From: Pseudomonadota bacterium
GTDB taxonomy: Bacteria; Pseudomonadota; Gammaproteobacteria; Xanthomonadales; Xanthomonadaceae
Reading direction: 5' to 3'
Length of the DNA stretch: 16,484 bases
Assembly (NCBI GenBank): GCA_023395465.1
Contig: JAEWZE010000177.1
Location: forward strand, 1 to 16,484
Shown: positions 9,667 through 16,484 of the stretch, one piece after another
Numbering within the stretch: position 1 is the stretch's first letter
Layout: each line of letters opens with the position of its first letter
Program-made: the position numbers and the translations under genes
Notes under the pieces: generated by a model
What the model saw: only the letters and a program-made list of their open reading frames with translations
Databases searched by the model: none
What the model was told of the DNA's origin: nothing

Positions 9667-9813
9667 GGCGCTTCCGTCGTCGCTGCGGCTGCGACGCCCG
9701 GAACTAGGCTAGCGGGATGCCGACGATGGCGGAAGCATGTGCAGGCCCGCGCGGCCACGGGACGCCAGCGCATGAAACCGCGCCAGGCCCGGCGCCAGCA
9801 GGCACAGGCGAAG

Positions 9814-10389
9814 CTATCCGTCATCCCTGCGCCCGCGTCGTGCCGGCGATCCAGCGCGCAGGGCGGCGGTGCGTTGCACCCGGTCCCAGTCTTCCATGCC
9901 GGGATGGCGCGGGCCCAGAGACCCAGGCTGCCGGCCCAGCGCCACCCGCCGCGCGTACCAACCGACGGCCGCCAGACCGGCGCCGGACAGGAGCAGCAGC
10001 GCCGGGATACCCGCGATCTCGAAGGCAGAATCGATGCGCGCGTGCGTCGTGCCATCGGGCAGCACACGGTAGCGGACCGCCAGCGCACCACCGATGGGCG
10101 GCGCCTTCGTTTCGTCCCTGGGCAAGCTGCCGACGACGCGAGCCCTCAGGCCGCCGGCACCGCGGTAGGCGACGACGGGCACCACGTTCGAGCTCACGTA
10201 ACGCCCACCCAGGTCGCGGGTGCCGCCGGCACGACCCTGGTGTGCGACGACCACACCCGGCGTGTGCGTGCTTTCGCGGTAGAACTGCCACGCTGCCGCC
10301 GACAACAGCGTGCCGGCCGAGAGCGCCAGCGCACCCAGCACCATCCATCCCCATGCGAGCCGGTGCAGCGTGCGAGCCTCGTCGTTCAC
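9814..10389 (-). CDS. DUF3592 family membrane protein
   Basis: A 191-residue protein with two membrane helices, one near the N-terminus (about 12-32) and one near residue 140 ('GIPALLLLSGAGLAAVGWY'). They flank an extracytoplasmic beta-rich domain with the DUF3592 pattern: 'GVVVAHQG', then 'VVPVVAYRGAGG', then 'GALAVRYRVLPDGTTHARID'. The biochemical role of DUF3592 is unknown. I place the start at GTG 10389, which overlaps the stop of the preceding DUF2141 gene as GTGA and so suggests translational coupling. The C-terminal tail after the second helix is charged and likely cytoplasmic. It is the last gene of a three-gene minus-strand set. Family assignment is by pattern and moderately sure. 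Confidence 0.8.
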   Translation of the reverse strand: MNDEARTLHRLAWGWMVLGALALSAGTLLSAAAWQFYRESTHTPGVVVAHQGRAGGTRDLGGRYVSSNVVPVVAYRGAGGLRARVVGSLPRDETKAPPIGGALAVRYRVLPDGTTHARIDSAFEIAGIPALLLLSGAGLAAVGWYARRVALGRQPGSLGPRHPGMEDWDRVQRTAALRAGSPARRGRRDDG

Positions 10390-10823
10390 TTCATGCGTAC
10401 GGTGACGCGACCGCCCTGCATCGGCAACTCGAAAGCGATGCGGTCGAAGCCGGGGCGCGAGAACACGGTGGGGTTGTTGGAGAACCCGTAATCGTCCCTG
10501 GGGATGCCAAGGGGCCCGACGTCGAACCTGCGGTTGCCGTCCTTGTCGTGCAGCACCATCACCCCGTAGCGGCCCGCCTTCAGGCCGTCGAAGCGCACCT
10601 GCAGCCGGTCGCTGCCGTCGGGGTAGGCACGCTGCATCCGCAGTGCATCGCGCTGGTGGTCCCAGGCCTCCGCGGAATCGTAGAGAAAGACCGTCAACCT
10701 TCCGGTCTGGGCGCCGACGCGCTCGATGTCCACGACCAGTTCGACCGCGAACGCGGGCACGGCCACCGCGGTGGCGAGCAGGGGCGCGAGCAGCAGCGGC
10801 CGCAGGCGGCGCGATGGATCCAT
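10386..10823 (-). CDS. DUF2141 family secreted protein
   Basis: A 145-residue protein with a signal peptide (about 1-26, ending PAFA) and a mature beta-sandwich-like domain of the DUF2141 type. Family hallmarks are visible: 'GRLTVFLYDSAEAW', 'FDGLKAGRYGVMVLHDKDGNRRFD', 'LGIPRDDYGFSNNP' and 'FDRIAFEL'. DUF2141 proteins are periplasmic or outer-membrane associated with no known activity; the Asp-rich 'HDKDGNRRFD' loop looks like a metal-binding turn. The ATG at 10823 has GGAG about seven bases upstream. It starts 29 bases after the DUF2306 gene ends and overlaps the DUF3592 gene by four bases (GTGA), so all three are probably one transcript. Confidence 0.85.
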   Translation of the reverse strand: MDPSRRLRPLLLAPLLATAVAVPAFAVELVVDIERVGAQTGRLTVFLYDSAEAWDHQRDALRMQRAYPDGSDRLQVRFDGLKAGRYGVMVLHDKDGNRRFDVGPLGIPRDDYGFSNNPTVFSRPGFDRIAFELPMQGGRVTVRMK

Positions 10824-10852
10824 GGAGGGGCTCCGACAGTGGGGAAGGTGAG

Positions 10853-11548
10853 TCAGGCGGGCACGATCCGTGCGCCGCGGGGTGGCGACGCCATGCGGTA
10901 GCGTCGGTCCAGCCAGAGCCGCGCCGCCACGGCCAGCAGCACCGGTCCGAACCAGGCCAGGTAGAACCACACCGGCCCCTGCAGCGCCGGGACCAGCCGC
11001 GGCAGGCCGATCGACAGGAACGCGACATGGGTGGCGGCGCCATTGGCGACCATCGCGCCGTAGTGTTCCTGCAGCCACCAGCGCGGAAGGGTCGGGATGA
11101 TCCGCCGGCGGCGCAGCATGTCCACGCCGGTGAGGATCCCGACGAGCGAGAATCCGGCGAGCAGCGGCTGGCCGCGATCCAGGCCCAGCCACAGCACCGC
11201 CAGCCCGGCCAGCGGGTTGGCCATCGCCAGGGCGAGGTAGGTCGGGCCCAGATAGCGTGCCGGATGCGGCCGGTCGCGGATCGCGCGCCACGACAGCCAC
11301 ACCGAGGTGCCCACCAGGAGCAGCAGGTAGCCCAGGAAGGCTGCGCCGGCCAGTTGCCCGGCGGCCAGGCGTGCGAGCGTGAGCGGAACGCCGCTCGCCA
11401 CCACCAGCACCATGGCCAGCAGGTAGACGCGGCCGCACAGCCGGTGGGGCCCGCTGCCCTTGCGCAACATCGCCGACAGCCAGAACGTGCCCAGCGCGAA
11501 GGTGCCGGCGGCGACGTGCATGACGACGAAGCTGGTGGAACCGGTCAT
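10853..11548 (-). CDS. DUF2306-like multi-span membrane protein
   Basis: A 231-residue integral membrane protein with about seven or eight predicted helices. The N-terminal 'MHVAAGTFALGTFWLSAMLRKGSGPHRLCGRVYLLAM' and the later 'HYGAMVANGAATHVAFLSIG' match the conserved pattern of DUF2306 proteins, including the two conserved histidine positions. No function is established for the family. The ATG at 11548 follows an AGAGGTG ribosome site; the frame stays open far upstream only as a shadow of the kinase gene. It is the first gene of a minus-strand set with DUF2141 and DUF3592, and it is divergent from a two-component system across 162 bases. Confidence 0.78.
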   Translation of the reverse strand: MTGSTSFVVMHVAAGTFALGTFWLSAMLRKGSGPHRLCGRVYLLAMVLVVASGVPLTLARLAAGQLAGAAFLGYLLLLVGTSVWLSWRAIRDRPHPARYLGPTYLALAMANPLAGLAVLWLGLDRGQPLLAGFSLVGILTGVDMLRRRRIIPTLPRWWLQEHYGAMVANGAATHVAFLSIGLPRLVPALQGPVWFYLAWFGPVLLAVAARLWLDRRYRMASPPRGARIVPA

Positions 11549-11710
11549 GGCGGCACCTCTGCGGCGGGACGGCCAGCATGCTGTGCGCGGGGCCGCGGCC
11601 GCAGTGCCGGGTGTCATCGATCCGGGGTGCCGGAAGTCACTTTCTGCGGGCGTGTCGTTGCCGTGCGGCGCCGCGGGCCGCAGGATGGCCGTCCGACCCG
11701 GAGGCCTGCC
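11549..11710. promoter_or_regulatory. divergent control region between DUF2306 operon and histidine kinase operon
   Basis: These 162 bases hold the 5' ends of both operons, so promoters for each direction should lie here. On the plus strand TTGCCG (11658-11663) is followed after 17 bases by CAGGAT (11681-11686), a weak sigma70-like pair. The GGAGG ribosome site for the kinase is at 11700-11704. I could not assign a clear operator for the response regulator. Confidence 0.4.
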
Positions 11711-12814
11711 ATGCACGGCCAGCTCAAGCCGCTGCTGCAACCGCTGACCCTCGCCGCCCTGGTGACGCTGGCGACCGTCGCCTGGTCGATCCATGGGGAA
11801 CTGGGCGCGCAGCGACCGCTCGGGTGGGGATTGCTGGGGCTGTTCGGGACCATCCTGCTGCTGCTGGACCGGCTGGGGTCGCGCCCGCGACTGCGCGTGG
11901 CCGGCTACGTGGTACTTGTGGCCTGCGCGATGGCGGTGGTGGCCCTCGCCCCGCGCACCGGTACGTCGCCGATCCTGGTCGTGGTGCTGGTCGCGGCGCT
12001 GGCCGTGGACTACCCGGCCTGGCGGGTGCTGGTGATGGCCGCACTGCTGAACCTGGCCCTGTACCTGGTGCTCCGTGCGGGCGGCCACGGCGCCCCCGGC
12101 CACGCCGTCGGCGTATTCCTGGGATTCCAGGGGTTCGCCGCGCTGGTGGCCTACTACGCGCGTGGCACCGAACTCGCGCGCGATCGCCTTGCCCAGGTCA
12201 ACGCCGATCTCCTTGCCACCCGCGCCTTGCTGAGCGACAGCATCCGCGACGCGGAGCGGATGCGGGTCGCGCGCGAGCTGCATGACGTGGCCGGGCACCG
12301 GCTCACCGCCCTGACGCTGAACCTGCGGGCACTGGCCGACGAGCCGGCGCTGGCCGGACGCGCGGAACTGCAGGTCGCGCGGACGATGGCCGCCGAGCTG
12401 ATGGCGGACCTGCGGCAGGTGGTGCAGGCGCTGCGCCACGATCGCGGCCTCGACCTCGCCACCGCGCTGCACGCCATCGCCGCGCCGTTCCCGCGCCCGT
12501 CGCTGCGGCTGGCGATGGCCGATGACGTCTGCGTCGAGGAGGCGGGCACCGCGGAAGTCCTGCTGCGCATGGTGCAGGAGGCGCTGACCAATGCCGCCCG
12601 CCACGGGCAGGCCCGCCATCTGCACGTGGCGATCCGGCAGGAGAGCGGCCGCATCGCGGTCACGATCGAGGATGACGGCCGCGCGCAGGTGCCGCTGCGC
12701 GAGGGCAACGGCCTGTCGGGAATGCGCGAGCGCCTGGCCGAGGCTGGCGGCACCCTGGCGCTGTCGGTATCGGCGTGCGGCGGGATGCGCATCGATGCGA
12801 GCCTGCCTGCATGA
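11711..12814 (+). CDS. membrane sensor histidine kinase, NarL/DesK type
   Basis: A 367-residue kinase. Six hydrophobic helices (about residues 7-160) with almost no periplasmic domain are followed by a coiled-coil linker ('ELARDRLAQVNADL'). The dimerisation domain HisKA_3 carries phospho-acceptor His191 in 'VARELHDVAGHRLTAL', and a compact HATPase has the N box at Asn294 ('QEALTNAARHG'), the DDG motif and the GNGLSGMRERL lid. Kinases built this way (DesK-like) usually sense the membrane itself or intramembrane signals. The signal here is unknown. The ATG at 11711 has a strong GGAGG site six bases upstream. The stop overlaps the regulator start as ATGA, so the two are translated together. It is divergent from the DUF2306 operon. 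Confidence 0.92.
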   Translation: MHGQLKPLLQPLTLAALVTLATVAWSIHGELGAQRPLGWGLLGLFGTILLLLDRLGSRPRLRVAGYVVLVACAMAVVALAPRTGTSPILVVVLVAALAVDYPAWRVLVMAALLNLALYLVLRAGGHGAPGHAVGVFLGFQGFAALVAYYARGTELARDRLAQVNADLLATRALLSDSIRDAERMRVARELHDVAGHRLTALTLNLRALADEPALAGRAELQVARTMAAELMADLRQVVQALRHDRGLDLATALHAIAAPFPRPSLRLAMADDVCVEEAGTAEVLLRMVQEALTNAARHGQARHLHVAIRQESGRIAVTIEDDGRAQVPLREGNGLSGMRERLAEAGGTLALSVSACGGMRIDASLPA

Positions 12815-13443
12815 GCGCGCCTCGGATCGCGCTCGCCGACGACCAGGCGCTGGTGCGTGCGGGACTGCGCGCCCTGCTCGAACGCCAGGGGATCGCCATC
12901 GCCTTCGAAGCGGACGATGGCGCGGCGCTCCTCGACGGCCTCGCCACCAGCCCGGTCGATGTGGTGCTCAGCGACATCCGCATGCCCGGGATCGACGGCA
13001 TCGAAGCCCTGGTGCGGCTGCGCGAACGCGGCGACGCCACCCCGGTGCTGCTGCTCACCACCTTCGACGACAGCGACCTGCTGCTGCGTGCCACCGATGC
13101 CGGCGCGCAGGGTTTCCTGCTCAAGGACGCCGCGCCGCAAGACCTGCGCGAGGCCATCGTGCGCATCGCCGCCGGCGAGGCGCTGCTGCAGCCGGTGAGT
13201 ACCGGCCCTGTGCGCGCGCGCTATCGCTACCACGCCGCCGATGCGCCCGCTGAACCCTTCAGCGTCCGGGAGGTCGCGATCCTGCGCCTGCTCGCGGGCG
13301 GCTACTCCAATCGCGAGATCGCCCGCTCGCTGTTCCTCGCCGAGGGCACGGTGAAGAACTATGTCTCGGCCATCCTCGACAAGCTCGACACCCGCGACCG
13401 CACCCGAGCGGTGTTGAAGGCGATCACCCTGCGGGTGATCTGA
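12811..13443 (+). CDS. NarL/LuxR-type DNA-binding response regulator
   Basis: The 210-residue partner of the kinase just upstream. The receiver domain (about 5-120) has the acidic pair Asp10-Asp11, phosphorylation site Asp55 in 'LSDIRMPGIDG', switch Thr83/Thr84 and Lys105. The C-terminal LuxR helix-turn-helix (about 150-206) contains the canonical 'FSVREVAILRLLAGGYSNREIARSLFL' and 'GTVKNYVSAILDKL'. The ATG at 12811 overlaps the kinase TGA by four bases. All active-site residues are present, so it should be a functional phosphorylation-controlled transcription factor. Likely targets are its own divergent region and the DUF2306 operon, which is inference from position only. Confidence 0.94.
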   Translation: MSAPRIALADDQALVRAGLRALLERQGIAIAFEADDGAALLDGLATSPVDVVLSDIRMPGIDGIEALVRLRERGDATPVLLLTTFDDSDLLLRATDAGAQGFLLKDAAPQDLREAIVRIAAGEALLQPVSTGPVRARYRYHAADAPAEPFSVREVAILRLLAGGYSNREIARSLFLAEGTVKNYVSAILDKLDTRDRTRAVLKAITLRVI

Positions 13444-13540
13444 ACGCTCCGTCGTGGCCGGGCGCGGTGGTGCGGGGTGGCTGGCCAGTCTCCAGGAAGT
13501 TGTCGCAACGGCTGAGACGACGCTGCCGCACACTGCGCCG

Positions 13541-14647
13541 ATGTCGATGGCGACCAAAGCCAAGGCCGTGCCCGCCGCGCCGCTCAAGGGCCGCGGCGCG
13601 GCCTCCTACGTGCCCGGCCGCTACGAGACCGCCACCGTGCACGCCGAGGACGACGGCTGGGACTGCCTGCAGGCGCGCGACGAGACCGATCCCGCGCCGC
13701 ATCCCGACACCCGCGTGCACGAGGAGACCGCGCGCGGCATCGTCAGCCGCAACGATTCACCCGACGTCGGCTTCAGCCAGTCGGTCAATCCCTACCGCGG
13801 CTGCGAGCACGGCTGCGTGTACTGCTTCGCGCGGCCGTCGCACGCCTACCTCCAGCTGTCGCCGGGACTCGACTTCGAGACCCGCCTGTTCGCCAAGACC
13901 AACGCGGCCGAGCGGCTGCGCGCCGAGTTCTCGCGCAAGGGCTACCGCTGTTCGCCGATCGCGCTGGGCATCAACACCGATGCCTACCAGCCGATCGAAC
14001 GCCGCTACCGCATCACGCGGTCGCTGATCGAGGTGATGGCCGAATTCCAGCATCCGTTCAGCCTGTTGACCAAGAACGCGCTGGTCACGCGCGACCTCGA
14101 CCTGCTGGCGCCGCTGGCGGAGCAGGGCCTGGTGACCGTGCATTTCTCGGTGACCACGCTCGACAACCGGCTGTCGGCGACGATGGAGCCGCGCGCCTCC
14201 GCGCCGCACGCCAGGCTGCGGGCGATTCGGCAGGTCGCCGAGGCCGGCATTCCGGTCGGGGTGATGGCCGCGCCGGTGATCCCGAAGATCAACGACCACG
14301 AGATCGAGGCGATCCTGGAGGCCGCGCACGCGGCCGGCGCCCGGTCGGCCGGCTACGTGCTGCTGCGGCTGCCGCACGAGCTCAAGGAGATCTGGCGCGA
14401 ATGGTTGCAGCTGCACCATCCCGACCGCGCCGCGCACGTGATGAGCCTGGTCCAGCAGATGCGCGGCGGCCGCGACTACGACAGCGGATACGGCACCCGG
14501 ATGCGCGGGCAGGGGCCGTTCGCGGAGCTGATCCAGGCGCGTTTCCAGCGCGCCCGACGACGGCTGGGCTATGGCCGGCTGCCGCCACTGGAATGCGGCC
14601 GCTTCCGCGCGCCCGCCGCCGCCGGCGACCAGGGCCGGCTGTTCTGA
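13541..14647 (+). CDS. PA0069-type radical SAM protein
   Basis: A radical SAM enzyme of about 368 residues. It binds a [4Fe-4S] cluster through Cys88-x3-Cys92-x2-Cys95 ('RGCEHGCVYC'). Nearby are 'SVNPYRGCEHGC' and, further on, 'INTDAYQPIERRY', 'FSLLTKNALVTRD' and 'VIPKINDHEIEAI', the pattern of the PA0069/Rv2578c family, which resembles the spore photoproduct lyase-like group. The substrate is unknown. The N-terminus 'PLKGRGAASYVPGRYE' is also typical of this family. I chose ATG 13541; ATG 13547 is equally possible, and the frame is open back to 13454. No ribosome site is obvious for either, so the mRNA may have a very short leader. It stands 97 bases after the response regulator gene and 96 before the next kinase. 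Confidence 0.9.
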   Translation: MSMATKAKAVPAAPLKGRGAASYVPGRYETATVHAEDDGWDCLQARDETDPAPHPDTRVHEETARGIVSRNDSPDVGFSQSVNPYRGCEHGCVYCFARPSHAYLQLSPGLDFETRLFAKTNAAERLRAEFSRKGYRCSPIALGINTDAYQPIERRYRITRSLIEVMAEFQHPFSLLTKNALVTRDLDLLAPLAEQGLVTVHFSVTTLDNRLSATMEPRASAPHARLRAIRQVAEAGIPVGVMAAPVIPKINDHEIEAILEAAHAAGARSAGYVLLRLPHELKEIWREWLQLHHPDRAAHVMSLVQQMRGGRDYDSGYGTRMRGQGPFAELIQARFQRARRRLGYGRLPPLECGRFRAPAAAGDQGRLF

Positions 14648-14697
14648 AGGCCGCCTGTTTCACCGGTCCTGCACCGACCCTGCACACCGTTGTTCCG

Positions 14698-14703
14698 TAG
14701 ACT
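14698..14703 (+). promoter_or_regulatory. -10-like element for the PAS kinase/response regulator pair
   Basis: TAGACT, matching four of six bases of TATAAT, lies 40 bases before the GTG start at 14744 in the gap after the radical SAM gene. No convincing -35 is seen at 16-18 bases. The identical hexamer lies before the small membrane-protein gene at 8071-8066 on the minus strand. Confidence 0.3.
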
Positions 14704-14743
14704 GTCGGCCGCCGGCGCTCTTGCCGTCTCGACGTGACCGATC

Positions 14744-15787
14744 GTGCAGGTTGATGTGTCCTTGTATCAGGAAGCGTTTGCCCAGGCCGACGCTGGCCTG
14801 GCGCTGCTCGCGCCCGATGGCGCCTGGCGCTCGGCCAATCCGGCGCTGTGCACGCAGCTCGGAACGCCGGCCGCGGAACTGCTGGGGACGCGCGCGCACG
14901 AGACCGTGTTCGACGCGGACACCGCGCAGCGCATCGACGCGGCGCTGGCCGGAGGCGAGCCGCGTCGCGGCTTCACCGTGGAGCGAGCGGACGGCCAGGC
15001 CTGGCGGCTGTCGCTGGTGCGCCTGGCAGCGGGCGGACTGCTGCTGCAGTTGGATGTCGATGCGGGCGCGCAGGCGCGTGCGGCCACCGAGCGGATGCAG
15101 GAGCACCTGGGCCACGGCATTTCCCACGACCTGCGGGCACCGCTGCGCAGCATCGCCGGGTTCGCGGCGCGCCTGGACGAGTCGGGCGCGGTGTCCGAAT
15201 CCGGAAGGACCGACCTCGCCCGCATCCGTGCGGCCGCGACGCGTGCCGAGCACCTGGTCGACGGGCTGCTGGAACTGCTGCGCGCGGCGCGGCAGCCGCT
15301 GCGCGCGGACGAGGTCGACGTGAGCCTGCTGTGCGACTGGGTGGCCGGCGAACTGCGCGATGCCAACCCCGCGCGCAAGGCGCAGATCGAGGTGGCGCCG
15401 GACCTGTTCGCCCGCGGCGACGAACACTGGCTCAAGACGATGCTGGGGCACCTGCTGGACAACGCCTGGAAATTCTCGGCGACGCGCGATCACGTCGACA
15501 TCCGCGTCGAGGGAACGGTCGCCGAAGACCGCCTGCAGCTGGCCGTGCACGATGCCGGCTGCGGTTTCGACATGCGTTATGCTGACAAGCTGTTCGTTCC
15601 CTTCCAGCGCCTGCATGGATCGGAACAGGGGGGCGGCAACGGCCTCGGCCTGGCGATCGCGCAACTGGTCGCCGAGCGCCATGGGGGCCGGATCCGGGGC
15701 ACGTCGCGTCCCGGCCAGGGCAGCACCTTTTTCATCGACCTGCCGGCCGCGACCGGTCGCGACCTGGATGAGCGCAATGACGCATAG
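14744..15787 (+). CDS. PAS-domain sensor histidine kinase
   Basis: A 347-residue soluble kinase with no membrane helix, therefore cytoplasmic. An N-terminal PAS-like domain (about 7-105) is followed by HisKA with phospho-acceptor His128 in 'GISHDLRAPLRSIAGF'. The HATPase then has the N box at Asn240 ('HLLDNAWKFS'), the G1 motif 'HDAGCGFD', the F box 'LFVPFQRLH' and the G2 motif 'GNGLGLAI'. The HisKA-to-ATPase sequence resembles that of bacteriophytochrome-type kinases, but no GAF or phytochrome domain or bilin cysteine is present. The start is GTG at 14744 with a poor ribosome site; GTG 14756 is an alternative and no early ATG exists. Its 3' end overlaps the next gene by 11 bases. Confidence 0.9.
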   Translation: MQVDVSLYQEAFAQADAGLALLAPDGAWRSANPALCTQLGTPAAELLGTRAHETVFDADTAQRIDAALAGGEPRRGFTVERADGQAWRLSLVRLAAGGLLLQLDVDAGAQARAATERMQEHLGHGISHDLRAPLRSIAGFAARLDESGAVSESGRTDLARIRAAATRAEHLVDGLLELLRAARQPLRADEVDVSLLCDWVAGELRDANPARKAQIEVAPDLFARGDEHWLKTMLGHLLDNAWKFSATRDHVDIRVEGTVAEDRLQLAVHDAGCGFDMRYADKLFVPFQRLHGSEQGGGNGLGLAIAQLVAERHGGRIRGTSRPGQGSTFFIDLPAATGRDLDERNDA

Positions 15788-16217
15788 CGAGATCCTGCTG
15801 ATCGAAGACAACCCGGACGACGCGGAGCTGACCCGCATCGCCTTTTCCGAGGCCGGCATCGATCGCCAGCTGGTGGTGGTGCGCGACGGGGCCGAGGCGC
15901 TGGACTACCTGTTCGCGCGCGGCGCGCATGGCTCGCGCGACGTGAGCCAGCTGCCGGCGATCGTGCTGCTGGACCTCAACCTGCCCAAGATCGACGGACG
16001 CGAGGTGCTGCAGGCGATCCGCGGCGACGCGCGGACCCGCTCGCTGCCGGTGGTGGTGCTGACCACCAGCGACGAGCCTTTCGACGTCGAGGCCACCTAC
16101 GCGCTGGGCGTGAACAGCTACATCCGCAAGCCGGTGGAGTTCGACCAGTTCGTCGGCGTGGTCAAGCAGATCGGGCTGTACTGGCTGGTGCTCAACCAGC
16201 CGCGCGTGGCCGGCTGA
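15777..16217 (+). CDS. single-domain response regulator, Rcp1-like
   Basis: A 146-residue receiver-only protein. The acidic residues are Glu10 and Asp11 ('LLIEDNPDDAELT'), the phosphorylation site is Asp66 in 'VLLDLNLPKIDG', followed by 'VVVLTTSDEP' and the conserved Lys in 'SYIRKPVEF'. The 'IEDNPDDAEL' start and 'NLPKIDGREVL' are typical of Rcp1-type regulators that accept phosphate from phytochrome-like kinases. With no output domain it must work through protein contact or as a phosphate relay. I chose ATG 15777, preceded by GGATGAG; ATG 15768 is an alternative. It overlaps the kinase gene by 11 bases, so they form a coupled pair. Confidence 0.92.
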   Translation: MTHSEILLIEDNPDDAELTRIAFSEAGIDRQLVVVRDGAEALDYLFARGAHGSRDVSQLPAIVLLDLNLPKIDGREVLQAIRGDARTRSLPVVVLTTSDEPFDVEATYALGVNSYIRKPVEFDQFVGVVKQIGLYWLVLNQPRVAG

Positions 16218-16239
16218 GGCCGGACTCCGGTCGCGGCTG

Positions 16240-16257
16240 GCGTCGCTCCCGCGACGC
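16240..16257. terminator. possible shared hairpin between convergent genes
   Basis: GCGTCGC (16240-16246) and GCGACGC (16251-16257) form a perfect 7-bp stem with a TCCC loop. It sits in the 72 bases between the response regulator stop and the convergent oxygenase stop. No T-run lies on either side, so a bidirectional terminator role is only suggested by position. A second palindrome, GGCGGATCCGCC, lies at 16279-16290. Confidence 0.3.
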
Positions 16258-16289
16258 GGGATGATGCGCGCCTGCAACGGCGGATCCGC

Positions 16290-16484
16290 CTATCCGGCCC
16301 CGTACAGCGCCTCCGCGCGCTGGAACAGGATCCAACTGGTGGCGATGAACTTGTCCTGGCCCTGCGGGCGATTGCCGCGGTGGGTATGGGTAAAGGCGGT
16401 CGGCGCGATCAGCAGGTCGCCGGTGCGGGGTTCGATCCTGCGCTGCTGGAACAGGAATTCGGTCTCGCCGCCTTCGAAGCCGTC
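16290..16484 (-). CDS. 2-oxoglutarate/Fe(II) oxygenase, prolyl 4-hydroxylase-like, C-terminal end
   Basis: Only the last 64 residues are in the window; the gene continues past 16484. The visible part begins 'DGFEGGETEFLFQ' and runs through 'GDLLIAPTAFTHTHRGN' to 'DKFIATSWILFQRAE'. This is the second half of the double-stranded beta-helix of prolyl 4-hydroxylase-like dioxygenases. In numbering of the visible fragment, His35 is the likely distal iron ligand, and Lys45, ten residues later, is the likely 2-oxoglutarate carboxylate binder. The first His and Asp ligands would lie outside. Such enzymes oxidise substrates with O2 and 2-oxoglutarate; the substrate cannot be inferred. It converges with the response regulator gene and ends 72 bases from it. 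Confidence 0.85.
   Translation of the reverse strand, partial: DGFEGGETEFLFQQRRIEPRTGDLLIAPTAFTHTHRGNRPQGQDKFIATSWILFQRAEALYGAG

Noticed and set aside
7510..10491. A 993-codon open frame on the plus strand
   Set aside because: It runs antisense through pdxJ, the small membrane protein, cls and DUF3592, all of which have clear family motifs. Its composition (rich in Arg, Gln, His, Gly, Ala) is that of an antisense shadow in GC-rich DNA.
10643..11710. Extended N-terminus of the histidine kinase, open back to 10643
   Set aside because: The extension is antisense to the DUF2141 and DUF2306 genes and has low-complexity composition. The ATG at 11711 has a strong GGAGG site and starts the membrane domain.
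12154..13587. A 477-codon open frame on the minus strand
   Set aside because: It is antisense to the histidine kinase and LuxR-type regulator, whose catalytic residues are all intact. Its composition is repetitive Arg/Ser/Ala.
14660..15859. A 399-codon open frame on the minus strand
   Set aside because: It is antisense to the PAS kinase gene, and no domain can be seen in it.

Overview
The window is a GC-rich bacterial chromosome segment (roughly 70% GC by eye, with third codon positions mostly G or C). Gene content and order point to the family Lysobacteraceae/Xanthomonadaceae (Xanthomonas, Stenotrophomonas, Lysobacter and relatives). The run gyrB – M48 peptidase – TPR protein – tonB – exbB – exbD – exbD – pdxJ matches, from memory, the origin-proximal segment of Xanthomonas chromosomes that follows dnaA-dnaN-recF. 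The segment therefore probably lies close to oriC. I cannot name a genus or species.

Layout. (1) 1-2405, plus strand: the C-terminal part of gyrB, then a small M48 metallopeptidase lipoprotein. (2) 2492-6207, plus strand: a secreted TPR protein, then the TonB energy-transduction operon tonB-exbB-exbD1-exbD2. This operon has a good sigma70-like promoter in front and ends at a textbook intrinsic terminator. (3) 6291-6974: a gene-free stretch of about 280 bases and then a third, separately transcribed exbD paralogue. (4) 6981-9666, minus strand: pdxJ (vitamin B6 synthesis), a two-helix small membrane protein and a cardiolipin synthase. (5) 9814-13443: a divergent module. On the minus strand lie a DUF2306 membrane protein, a DUF2141 secreted protein and a DUF3592 membrane protein. 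On the plus strand lie a six-helix NarL/DesK-type histidine kinase and its LuxR-type regulator, joined by an ATGA overlap. (6) 13541-16217, plus strand: a PA0069-type radical SAM protein, then a PAS histidine kinase overlapping a single-domain Rcp1-like response regulator. (7) 16290-16484, minus strand: the C-terminal end of a 2-oxoglutarate/Fe(II) oxygenase cut by the window edge.

How the parts fit. ExbB and the ExbD proteins form the inner-membrane proton channel that drives TonB, which in turn energises outer-membrane transporters. Three ExbD versions with one ExbB and one TonB suggest alternative channel complexes. The two two-component systems look independent. The first probably controls itself and perhaps the divergent DUF2306-DUF2141-DUF3592 membrane operon. 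The second has no DNA-binding output and must act through protein contact.

I found no rRNA, tRNA, CRISPR array, insertion sequence or phage gene. Most of the window is ordinary core genome. The points most worth a second look are the third exbD and the five-gene divergent envelope/two-component module. I do not see a clearly new defence or biosynthetic system.
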